From positions 124,001 through 188,000 of the forward strand of contig WOFQ01000063.1 of assembly GCA_012184525.1 (NCBI GenBank): DNA of 64,000 bases. The letters run 5' to 3'. The stretch's first letter is position 1, and each line of letters starts with the position of its first letter. The notes under the pieces are model-generated. The model did no database searches and was not told the origin of the DNA. It saw nothing but the letters and a program-made list of their open reading frames with translations. Made by a program: the position numbers and the translations under genes. Source of the stretch: Xenoacremonium recifei. Lineage: Eukaryota; Ascomycota; Sordariomycetes; Hypocreales; Nectriaceae. Below, piece by piece: positions 23,186 to 32,485 of the stretch.

Positions 23186-24366
23186 ATGGCTCCCTTCCAG
23201 GCTCGAGGTGGTCCTCGCGGTGGTGGCCGAGGCGGCGCTCGCGGCGGCCGTGGAGGCTTCGGTGATCGCGGTGGCCGAGGTGGTTTCGGTGGTCGAGGTA
23301 TGCGGGCATTTGCGCTGTTGCGCTGACGCCAATTGTCTTGTCGAGATTGTGAAGCAGCCTGGACTAACTCTTTCGCCCAGGTGGTGCTCGCGGCGGTGCC
23401 CGTGGCGGCCCTCGAGGCGGTGCGCGCGGAGGACGAGGTGGTCCCCGAGGTGGTGGCCGGGGAGGTGCTCGCCCTGGCCAGAAGGGCGGTGCCAAGGTCA
23501 TCATTGTAAGTTGATTGCCGCTCAAATGCTGCTCTGCGGGAGAGGCATGCGAAGAAGACGAGACGGTTCTCTAACAAGGTCGACAGGAGCCTCACCGTCA
23601 CCCTGGTGTCTTCGTTGTCCGTGGCGGCAAGGAGGACGGTCTTGCGACCCGAAACATCACTCCTGGCGAGTCTGTCTACGGCGAGAAGCGCATCTCTGTC
23701 GATGAGTCCGTCCAGAACGACGACGGAACCACCACCACCACCAAGGTCGAGTACCGCATGTGGAACCCCTTCCGAAGCAAGCTTTGCGCTGCCATTGCTG
23801 GTGGTGCCGACGAGATCTACATCAAGCCCGGCTCCCGAGTGCTCTACCTCGGTGGTGCGTCTGGTACCTCCGTCTCGCACGTCGCCGACATTGTTGGCCC
23901 CGAGGGCTATGTCTACGCCGTCGAGTTCTCCTCCCGATCCGGCCGTGATCTCATCACCATGGCCTCGAAACGAACCAACGTCGTCCCCATTGTGGAGGAC
24001 GCCCGCCAGCCTGCTCGTTACCGCATGATCGTCCCCATGGTCGATGTCATCTTTGCCGACGTTGCCCAGCCCGACCAGGCCCGTATTGTCGCCATCAACG
24101 CCAACTGGTTCCTGAAGGTCGGCGGTGGTGTCCTGATCTCCATCAAGGCCAACTGTATCGACAGCACTGCGCCTCCCGCCGAGGTCTTTGCCAACGAGGT
24201 CCAGAAGATGCGGGCGGAGTCCATCAAGCCCAAGTTCCAGCTGACTCTGGGTGAGTCTACCCGATCCACTTACCAACACAAGTCCATTATCTAACAGATG
24301 TGTATAGAACCCTTCGAGCGAGATCACTGCTTGGTCGCTGGCGAGTACCAACGCTACAAGGCCTAA
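23186..24366 (+). CDS. nop1: Fibrillarin, box C/D snoRNP 2'-O-methyltransferase
   Basis: Nucleolar methyltransferase of box C/D snoRNPs; it 2'-O-methylates rRNA and supports pre-rRNA processing. Exons 23186-23297, 23381-23505, 23587-24250 and 24308-24366 encode 319 residues, the normal fibrillarin size. The first 75 residues form an Arg/Gly-rich GAR domain split by the first intron. The catalytic domain follows ([27 protein letters not shown]). Next comes the SAM-binding loop [20 protein letters not shown], then [13 protein letters not shown], and [11 protein letters not shown]. The last junction gives [16 protein letters not shown], the conserved end. It is divergent from L17. Confidence 0.97.
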
Positions 24367-24919
24367 GAGTATTGCGAATAGGTTGCATGGGTAAATGTGT
24401 TAGGGTCTGATTTTCGCTGCTGTTTTCACGTTTCTCCGAGGTTCCTGGCAGACTCTCATGTGTCAGGAAATGGTTGACGGCTTCTTCACAAACGGCGAGG
24501 GGCGTTCCGGTTGGGTTGGATCTGTACATATCTTGTTCGTGGCGTCACGGCCAAAAATCTAAAAGGATCTCAATCACGTCTGCTTGTTTGCTCTAGTCCT
24601 CAATCAAGGACTTGGATAAGCATTGCTCGCGAACCCCTCGTCGGTCACCTGGAGATTTGAAGGAGCCGGTGTCTTGCTGTGCTCCAAGTCCCGCCATTGA
24701 CCTCAATGTCTTGCATCACATGGTGTATGGAGTAATGATACCTTAATGTCGATGGATTTATGAATCATAATAAAGTCTTTCAAAACCTAAACTCCTTCCT
24801 TTTAAATGAATCCCACTTAGACATTGAACCTAGTCTGCCAGTTGAAACCCAATGCCTAAACGCCTAGTCATGCGATGCAGCTCTTGCAATTTCCTTCGTC
24901 TACGCCGTATATATGTCGT
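24367..24919. other. Intergenic region between convergent genes
   Basis: 3' flanks of fibrillarin (+) and the P450 gene (-). It becomes AT-rich near 24720-24800 (AATAATAAAG-like polyadenylation context around 24765). No gene seen. Confidence 0.5.
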
Positions 24920-26686
24920 CTATTCCACCAGCGACCGTCTCTTAAACTCGAGTTCTGTGTTCGGGCAAGGGGCCTTCGTCATAACTACCGACATAGGCTT
25001 CGGTCTGCCCTCGCCCTTCTTAAGCCTAATGTCGTAATTTATAAGGAGGTGGGCAAGAATCAGCTTGATCTCATTGCCAGCAAAGAAGCGGCCAGGGCAC
25101 GCATGTTTGCCAGCTCCGAAATTGATGTTGGTGTCGTTCAGTGAGGTGAACTGCCACCGATTACTGGCTTCATCAGAGTCTTGACGCATTCGATAGAACC
25201 GGAAAGCGTCAAACTGGTCGGGGTTGGGAAAGTATCGTTCGTCAAAAGAGATGCCTGCCTGCGGCGCCAACAGCTTCGTGCCTGCAGGCAGTTCGGTGCC
25301 ATCGGATAGGTGTATTGGCTTCATCACCTTGCGGATGAAGGATGCTGATATCTTGTTAGTCTGAGCAGTTTCAAGTCATGTTAGGCAACTCACTGATATT
25401 TCCTCGCAATCGCTGGACTTCCCTCATAAAACTATCCAATTTCTTCAACTTGGGCATGCTCTCCTTCTTAGCCCAACCATTTTCAACCTCCAGGATCTGG
25501 TAAGCCTCTTCTCGCAGCTCTTGTTGGACTGATGGCTCAGCCGCCAAATCGCACATGCACTCCCACAAAAGGTTATTGGTCGTGTGAATCGACGCCGCCG
25601 CAAGAATGAGTTGCAGTTCAGCTTGGGTCTGAACATCTGCCTTCTCTTCCTCAGGCAGCGCCTCAATGAGCCATTGAATGAAGTCATCAGGACTTTCTTC
25701 GGTAGTAGGCATGTTAAGATCTCTCAATCTTTGCTCAACAATCGGCTGTAGCATTTCTTTAGCAGTCTTGATGTCCTGGCGAATCTTGCCGAGGTCGGAG
25801 ATGAAATACTGTCCGACAGGGCGAGCCCATTCGGGGAAGAATTGGAGCTTGACGCAGGCAGTGAAGACGTGAACAGCAAAGTTAATGCTCGTATCCATCC
25901 ATTGTTCTTGTCGACTGATAGATGGGCCAACAAATGCTCGGCCACTAAGTCTAGCAATTGCTCGAAGGCTGAAAGGTTGCCATTTCACCGGCGTCCAGTC
26001 TTCGCAGGGCGGGAACTCGGTAGCAAGGATATGCTCGAACTCCTCTCTTAGTTGGGGTATCAATCGGGTCAAGTTTTGTGTCAATTTGGTTCGCACCAAG
26101 AGAGCGAGTAGTTCTCCGTTGTGTCCGGGTGAGAATTTAGTGTACTTGCTCTGAAGCGCCTATATCGCTGTCAGAGGTCGTACAAGGAACGAAAAGCAGA
26201 GAATGCAAACCTCAGAAACGGCTTCCGTAGCACTCAAGACATCTTCAGGCAATCCTTTCAGCTCACCTACGAGCTTGGGTGGAACAAGAACCTGGACACC
26301 TTCTGTGGCTTTGATTTGATATACTTGATCTCGGAACTTCAACACTGTCAGTCACCACGAGTCACCCACGGAGACAGCTGAAGTTGACAAACCTTGGTAT
26401 AGCTGTCCTTTATGAGAGACTCGGCGTCAAATATCCATCGTGTCTTTGAAGCTTTGTAAAACGGAAGTTTTAGCTTCGTAGTGCGTTGTCTTGACCGTAT
26501 CACCCAAATCAACAGTAATAGCACCGCGATAGCACTATAATAGCCGAGTCTCTTGCCACCACTGACAACCTGGGGTACTTGTAGATCCATGTTGATCGAA
26601 TTGGGCAGTAATGTTGAGGGAAGTAATGTTGATTCGTTCTTCATGGCGAATGGCAGGCTATAGACCTGAGGGGGCTGGACAGCCAT
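24920..26686 (-). CDS. Cytochrome P450 monooxygenase
   Basis: Membrane-anchored haem-thiolate oxygenase, probably of a secondary-metabolite type. Exons 26686-26393, 26336-26211, 26159-25394 and 25344-24920 encode 536 residues. An N-terminal anchor lies near residues 36-50 (YYSAIAVLLLLIWVI). The I-helix reads ILAAASIHTTNN, the His-Thr-Thr type seen in CYP68/CYP503-like enzymes rather than the usual AGxDT. The K-helix ExxR is EVQR. The PERF-type segment is FDAFRFYRMR, and the haem loop FGAGKHACPGRFFAG carries the axial Cys at residue 478. Junctions restore family sequence (SYTK-FRDQVYQI, GNI-TSFIRKV). The substrate is unknown. No polyketide synthase, peptide synthetase or terpene cyclase lies within the window, so a cluster role is unproven. 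Confidence 0.92.
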
Positions 26687-28214
26687 GGAAAGCTCAGGTC
26701 AATGCAGCCAGGAATTGCTGAGCGTCGTCATGTGAAAAAGACCTGAGAGAAAAACTGTCGATTTTGCGTGGATCGTCCGGTTTTATGCTGACCGCAGTGT
26801 GGCTTGTTGTTGGTGGTGGTGAAGTGCGTACTCTGTAGAAATGCGGCAGAGGGTCCTCCACTCAAATCTATCGCCCCGAGACAAAAGACGTAATTGATTA
26901 GGAACAGCCGCAAACTAAGGGATGCGAATCTCTTCTTTAAGAACGGAAAAGGGAACGGAAATCTGAGTCAGATTAAGTTATTTATTATAGAAGAGGAAAC
27001 GAGAGAGCCCAGAAGGGGAGAAGACGATGACAAAGGTGCGGCGCAGGTCACCGGGCAGCCACAGGCAAACTACTGCATAGCAGCAGCACATGGCCGGGCC
27101 CAAGAGGGAAGCCGGCAGAGTCGAGCATCCGTTTCGAGAGCGACGATCCTACCTGGCTGTCGGTGTGGTGGTTTGCGGTGCGGCGCCTGAAACAGGATGG
27201 CTCCAGGAGCTGCTCGGGAAGAGCCATCTCCGAATGCTAGTCTCCCTGCCGGCCGCCATAGCGTGCCCCGAACGGGCGGATGAGGGGTGGCATCTCACTT
27301 TTGCTCCGCGAGCACAGCTGAGATGGGCGCATCACATCCCGATTGACGGGCGCCGGCGGCTAATTGCGAAGGAAATTGGGTGGCTTGGGGCTGAAGAGAG
27401 AGAGTGTGATGAACAATTTCTTTTCCGTTGGGGAAGTTGAGGCCATGAGTGTCAGGGGGTGACTAAGCCGCCTCTTACACCTGGAACACAGGGAAGGTGC
27501 TCTTCAAACACTCAGAGCAACAGCCGCGACAAAACGCTGCCAAAACACCAGCATCGGAAACCGCAGACTCCTTCTTGGCAAGCCTCAGGTTCTCCCGCCC
27601 TCAGCCCGCAGTCTCGCACTCGATGCTGGTCATCCATTCCCCTCGCGGCCCTTCTCGAATTCCTCCCGCATCTCTAGGTCTCGGATCCTGAGCTTCCACC
27701 GCTAGCGCTGAAGCCCGTCTCCAGAAAGGCACCCGCCGTCGCTGATCACCTGGGCTCGATGCAACCAACAGCAGCGCGTGCTCATCTGGATGACCAACGA
27801 GGACGGATGCATCTCTCTCCGCGCCGTGACCCTGGTCCAGCCATATTGCGGTCTGGATGGCGTTCAGAGGGAAGATACGACGCTGAGCGGTTGATAAGCC
27901 GCCCGGAATAGCAGAGCGGATGCTGACGATGTGAGATGCAGAACACATCGGTCCATTCTTGCGTCGGAAATGTTGCTGCCGATGCAAGAACGTTGCAATC
28001 CTAGAGAAGTGTTTCTTGGCTATCCCATCGAGAATCCTTCCAGAATTAAATCTTGTTTTTATCTTGTTTGTGTTCATGATCGAGCAAGGGGAGCGCCCAT
28101 TCAGCTCTCAGAGACCCCCACGTAAGGACGAGGACCAAAAAAGGCATCCACATCTTAACTACTCCGCAACAACTGAAGCCCCCAGTTATTATCCACTTAC
28201 CAGAAGAAGCTGGT
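26687..28214. other. Intergenic region, no gene seen
   Basis: Lies upstream of the P450 gene and of the 5S rRNA gene. Purine-rich around 26940-27030. No coding frame, tRNA-like structure or transposase motif was recognised. Confidence 0.45.
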
Positions 28215-28333
28215 ACATACGACCACAGCTCCTAGAATATACGGGATCCCGTCCGCTCTCCCATAGTCAAACTAGGAAGCGCTGGATTAGTAGTTGGGTC
28301 GGTGACGACCAGCGAATACCCGGTGTTGTATGT
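28215..28333 (+). rRNA. 5S ribosomal RNA gene
   Basis: A 119-nt sequence beginning ACATACGACCA and ending TGTTGTATGT, whose ends pair as helix I. It contains the landmark GGGATCCCGTCCGCTC block near 28243 and the highly conserved internal promoter/loop region TTAGTAGTTGGGTCGGTGAC (28288-28307) followed by GACCAGCGAATAC. The arms CCTAG (near 28231) and CTAGG (near 28273) pair as helix II. A T5 run at 28343-28347 fits RNA polymerase III termination. It is a lone copy, consistent with 5S genes dispersed around the genome in filamentous ascomycetes. I compared it with remembered fungal 5S sequence only, so slight degeneracy of this copy cannot be excluded. Confidence 0.93.
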
Positions 28334-28885
28334 TGTCTTCTGTTTTTGTCCACCTAAACGCCGACCCCCAATACCCCCCACGTTAGCTGCCTTACCCCGG
28401 ATTAACCACTCCTCGTTCATGAAGTCGACTTGTTCATGGCAGAGATTTTGCGTCGTCATGCTAACGATGAAAGGTGAGATCACTTGTCATGAATTCACAG
28501 AAATTCCTTCACTGGAAAAAGAACCCAGGCAACAAGGCAGATAGTTCGGTCCGCATGAAATGTATCAAGTGTTAGGCACCCCACGATGAAGAGGTCAGGG
28601 TAATCAGTCAGCTGTTGTCCTGCCCCCAATGCCTTCAAGGATTACGAAAATTTCTGCATCCAAACCCCATTAAGTCAAGGAATAGAGCGTTGCCGCTTTT
28701 TCGCCTGAACTCCGGCTGAGCAGCGCATTGTATAAAGTTCCGAACCCGATGTTATGAATGCTCCCGTTTGCAACGATCAAAGTTCTATAACAGCTTAAAC
28801 AACCAGTCCGATAGAGTTCATTGTCTCTCTACACCTCGGCTTCCTTTACTTTTATTTACCTTTTTTTTTTCCACGATGCGGTCCA
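28334..28885. other. Intergenic region, no gene seen
   Basis: Between the 5S gene (+) and the 3' end of the homoaconitase-like gene (-). T-rich just before 28886. Nothing else recognised. Confidence 0.45.
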
Positions 28886-31492
28886 TCAGGGAGCCTTCGC
28901 AAGCTCATGCTTGACCCATCCGACCAAACCCCCCTTTGCTATAATCTCCTGCAGATTCTCAGGAAACTCTCCAACCTTCTGCTCCCAGCGTTCCCCATTC
29001 TCTCCCTCCTGCACCTCAATAATGCTCCGGGTAATATCCCACGTCAGGGTCCAGCCTGTCCGCCGGGTAGGGACCTTGTTTTCCGAGAAGACGGTACGAA
29101 GACGCTCCACTAAGCGTGGCAGTTCCAGACACGGCAGTGCATTATTGATGCCGTTTCGGACAAAAATGTTCGAGAAGCTGCCCGCCACAACAAGTGGGAT
29201 GTCCCTGGCTAGGAGAGCTGTTGCGGCTTGCTCTCTTTATGAGCCACACCCGAAATTGAAGCCTGAGACGAGGATATCGTTGGGCTTTGACATTGACCTG
29301 AACTCCGGGTCATAATTTTGCATGCAGACTTCTGCCATATCTGCCGTCGTCATATCGTCTTGATAGGTATACTTCCCGGCATATATGTTGTCCGTGTCCA
29401 AATTGTCCATATCGGCGAAGATGATTTCACCGCTTATCTTAGTTGGGAAGCCTGGGAGGATCTTTGTGGTTGCCTGAGCAGCATCGTCGCCGATAGGAGC
29501 AGCCGTCTGAACCCTGTCAATGAGAGACTCAAGCTGTTCAAGGGCATTGCCGAGCTCGTTTTCGATAGTTGCAGGTTTTCCGGTGCCATAACCGTACTCT
29601 ACGCCAGTATAATTCTCCGGTACCTTGTAAACGCCGGGACCTGAAAGAACGCCGTTCAGGGCGCTCGCAGCCACAACCTCGGGGCTACTAAGGTACGCAT
29701 GAGCAACTTCTCGCTGTCAGTCCTCTGAAATGCTGCATACATAATTGGAATAGTAAGAGGAGAACTCACGTCGAGATCCGAGTCGGCCCTTGAAGTTGCG
29801 GTTTGATGCAGAGACTCCAACCTCGCCATCCTCTAGCAGGCCCGGGCCCTACACATTAATACTTAGCATGAAGTCCACACGAGATTCCACACGGGGAGCA
29901 GCAAATACCAGTCCGATACATGGGCCACATGAAGGCGGGAGCACAGTAGCTCCAGCCTCGACCAAGGTCTGCCAACTGCCTTCATCCTCAGCAATAGCCT
30001 GCTCATTGGATGAAGCTGCTGCAATGTATAGCTTAACTCCATCTGCGATCTTGGGGATCTTGCCACCATTTGACTCGGCGGCAGCTTGAAAGACCTCCGC
30101 TGCAGCCTTCAGGTCGGAGCTTCGCGAGTTAGTGCAGCTTACAATGTATCCCTTGTCTACCTTGATGTTCTTGGTAGCGAGGTCATGCAGTGGTGTTGAG
30201 ATTTTGACGGAATTAGGTCCTGAGATATAAGGCGACAGAGTAGAGAGGTCAAGGTAGAGTTTCTTCGCATAGTGCGCTCCGGGATCAGCCCGGAGAGGGT
30301 TGGCAAAGAGTTCGTCAACCTTCTCGTGCGTAATTCGTTGTCGAGTGGTTCGATCCTCTAGCATTGCTGCCTCTGTAGCCTTGTATCGGAGCCAACGCTC
30401 CAGTGTCTTATCCAACGGAAACTAAAGAAGACCAGTTAGTCAAGCTTAGAGATGCAGACTGCAGCTCAAGCAGGTGCCATACAATTGCGGATGTTGCCGA
30501 CCATTCGGTCGACATATTACTGATCGTCAGTCTGTCGTCCATGGGGATACTGGCCATGGTTTCCTCCGATCCCGCAAATTCAACGCTGTGGTTTAGCACA
30601 TCTAGTGGGAAGAGCCCACAAAGTGCAATGATAACATCCTTGCCGCGAACGCCTGGGGGTAATGTGCCTAGAAGATTCACCTGCACGATTGGGGGACACT
30701 GGAACCAACTCTTCCCAGTAGCAAATATGCCGGCCGCGTCGGTCCTAACCAAGGCCACTCCCAAGCTTCCTAGAGCTCCGTACATGTTGCTGTGGCTATC
30801 AGATCCAACACATAAGGTTCCTGGCCAAACGAAGAGCTCTTCAACCTACGCATCCGTTAGCAACCTCAGGGTTTCTGGTATGAATCCGACGCAGAGGAGC
30901 TTGCCATAATTTGGTGGCCGATCCCACGACCTGCGCCGTGAAAGACGACACCATGCTTCTTCGCAAATTCCTGTATCAGAGCATACTTTTTCAGGTTGCT
31001 GGGGCTCTTGTTGGAGACATCATGATCAAGCGCGAATACAAGCTGAGCAGGATCCTTGATCTTGGTAGCACCTGTGGACATGAACCTCATGGCCACAGGC
31101 CAGGTATTATCATGCGTGAGGCATCTGTGAGGTTGGATCTGGACGTAGTCACCACTCCGGACAACCTTTCCCTCCGGAAGATCGACGGAATAGCGTTGAA
31201 GGATCTTCTCCGTCAGCGTTTGTGGTGTTGTCACCTTCTTCTCAGGAGCAATGTTAGGCATCGCTGGCCCTAGCGGGCTCGTGCGAAAGGTGGAAGCAGT
31301 TGTTGAGGCATAGCGAAATGTGGGCGGGTTGTAGCGGGAACGCTTGAGGCTTCGATGAAGGCTCACACGGATGAGGGACCGCGCCAAAGGGGTGGCCGCG
31401 GCTACCTGTGTGAGAGATTGTTCAGTGTCTGCCAGATGTAAAAGCTTTCAATATTGAACAAAGGAAGTATCACCTACCGCTCTATAAAACAT
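28886..31492 (-). pseudogene. Homoaconitase-like gene (Lys4/LysF family) with an in-frame stop
   Basis: Family role: mitochondrial [4Fe-4S] hydratase of the alpha-aminoadipate lysine pathway. Six exons fit: 31492-31478, 31405-30905, 30845-30483, 30421-29909, 29848-29770 and 29709-28886. They span 764 residues, the normal size, but codon 648 (29239-29237) is TAA. It falls at the second Ser of GSSREQ, and the same frame then resumes with REQAATALLARDIPL to the expected end. Cluster ligands are present: SCTNSR near residue 388 and CGPCIG near 456. An Arg/Ser-rich leader suggests mitochondrial import. Intron 2 has a GC donor (GCAAGC). Several segments (NMYGALGSLGVALVRTDAAG) differ from what I recall of the usual LysF sequence, suggesting a paralogue. 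If translated it would stop at 647 residues without the substrate-binding Arg. A base-call error is the main alternative. Confidence 0.82.
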
Positions 31493-32485
31493 GTTATGCG
31501 AGGCGTAGGGAGAGGAGAGTTCATGAGTCAATGAGATCCAAGAGATTAAAAATTGTTAGTGGTGTAGTCATGCAAAATACGGGGGAGATAGCGGAATGGA
31601 ACGCCCCAGACCAACCGCGCTAGGTTCTACGGGCCAGTGTATAGGTTCTGTAACAGGGCTGAATTGTACTGTAGGTCTGCCAGCCTGAACAGAGGAGCCG
31701 CCGTTTGCGTTTACACTGCAATCCGTTTTGGCCTGCATAAGCATGCATGTAAATAAAAGCAGCATTTGGCCTAAACCTGAATGGGCCGGCCCATCTCACC
31801 GTGGTTCGCCTGGTTCGCCTTGCTGAGCTGGCAGGCTGTTTCTCCGCTTCAGCTCGTCCCCGGACCAGTTCACAGCCTCCTTACAAGGCCACCTCTGAAA
31901 AGTCCAATCATACCCTGCCACCCCCTCTCGTAGCCCTCGGAGAGAAAAACTTTTCTCTTGCATCATTGCCGCGTAACGCCAGCTCGTTATCAGAGGATTC
32001 CGCCTAGCTTATATCTATAGTTAATGCGCCTTCTGGTTGCCTTACCGGAGGTTCAGGTTGGGGAAGGTCTTGATAGCCACTGATCGAAAGTCAGCCGACC
32101 AATATGGGCCAAACTGGGCGACGTGCATTATCCTTGGTTCTGAAGATCACCGGTAGGATGTAGAGGCCACGGCATATCGTCCAATGGAAAAATTTTCACG
32201 TCCTTCAGGGGGATGTTATCAGGCAGGTCCTGGAGTCTGGGGTGAGGAGCTTGTTCAAATACCGCCATAGCTGCCCAGCATATCTCGGCCTTTGCCAATG
32301 ACACCTGGTTCCCTGAAGATACCCGAAACCCAACCTTGACGAAGCTCTTTGGTCAAGATGGCCGCCTTGAATGGTCTCGGATCCAAGTTCGAAGGACCCG
32401 ACTCACAGGGGTTTCATAGCTCTGTGAGCGGCAGTGCCTTGAGTCCCTTTGTCGTGAGATCCTCGACGATGCCTTTTGCGTCTCA
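31493..32485. promoter_or_regulatory. Divergent spacer, homoaconitase-like / caspase-like genes
   Basis: A 1-kb spacer between outward-facing starts. No recognisable regulatory motif or coding sequence was seen. Confidence 0.4.

Noticed and set aside
23149..24351. 400-residue open frame on the - strand opposite fibrillarin
   Set aside because: A mirror of biased codon use in the fibrillarin gene, with no family motif. Fibrillarin itself is unambiguous.
29237..29239. Programmed stop-codon readthrough in the homoaconitase-like gene
   Set aside because: The stop is TAA followed by A, not the leaky TGA-CTA context, and the extension ends KAP rather than a peroxisomal signal. Inactivation or sequence error is simpler.
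29237..29239. RIP mutation as the cause of the stop
   Set aside because: The expected residue is Ser. TCA or TCG to TAA or TAG needs C-to-A rather than C-to-T, and the surrounding gene is not AT-shifted.
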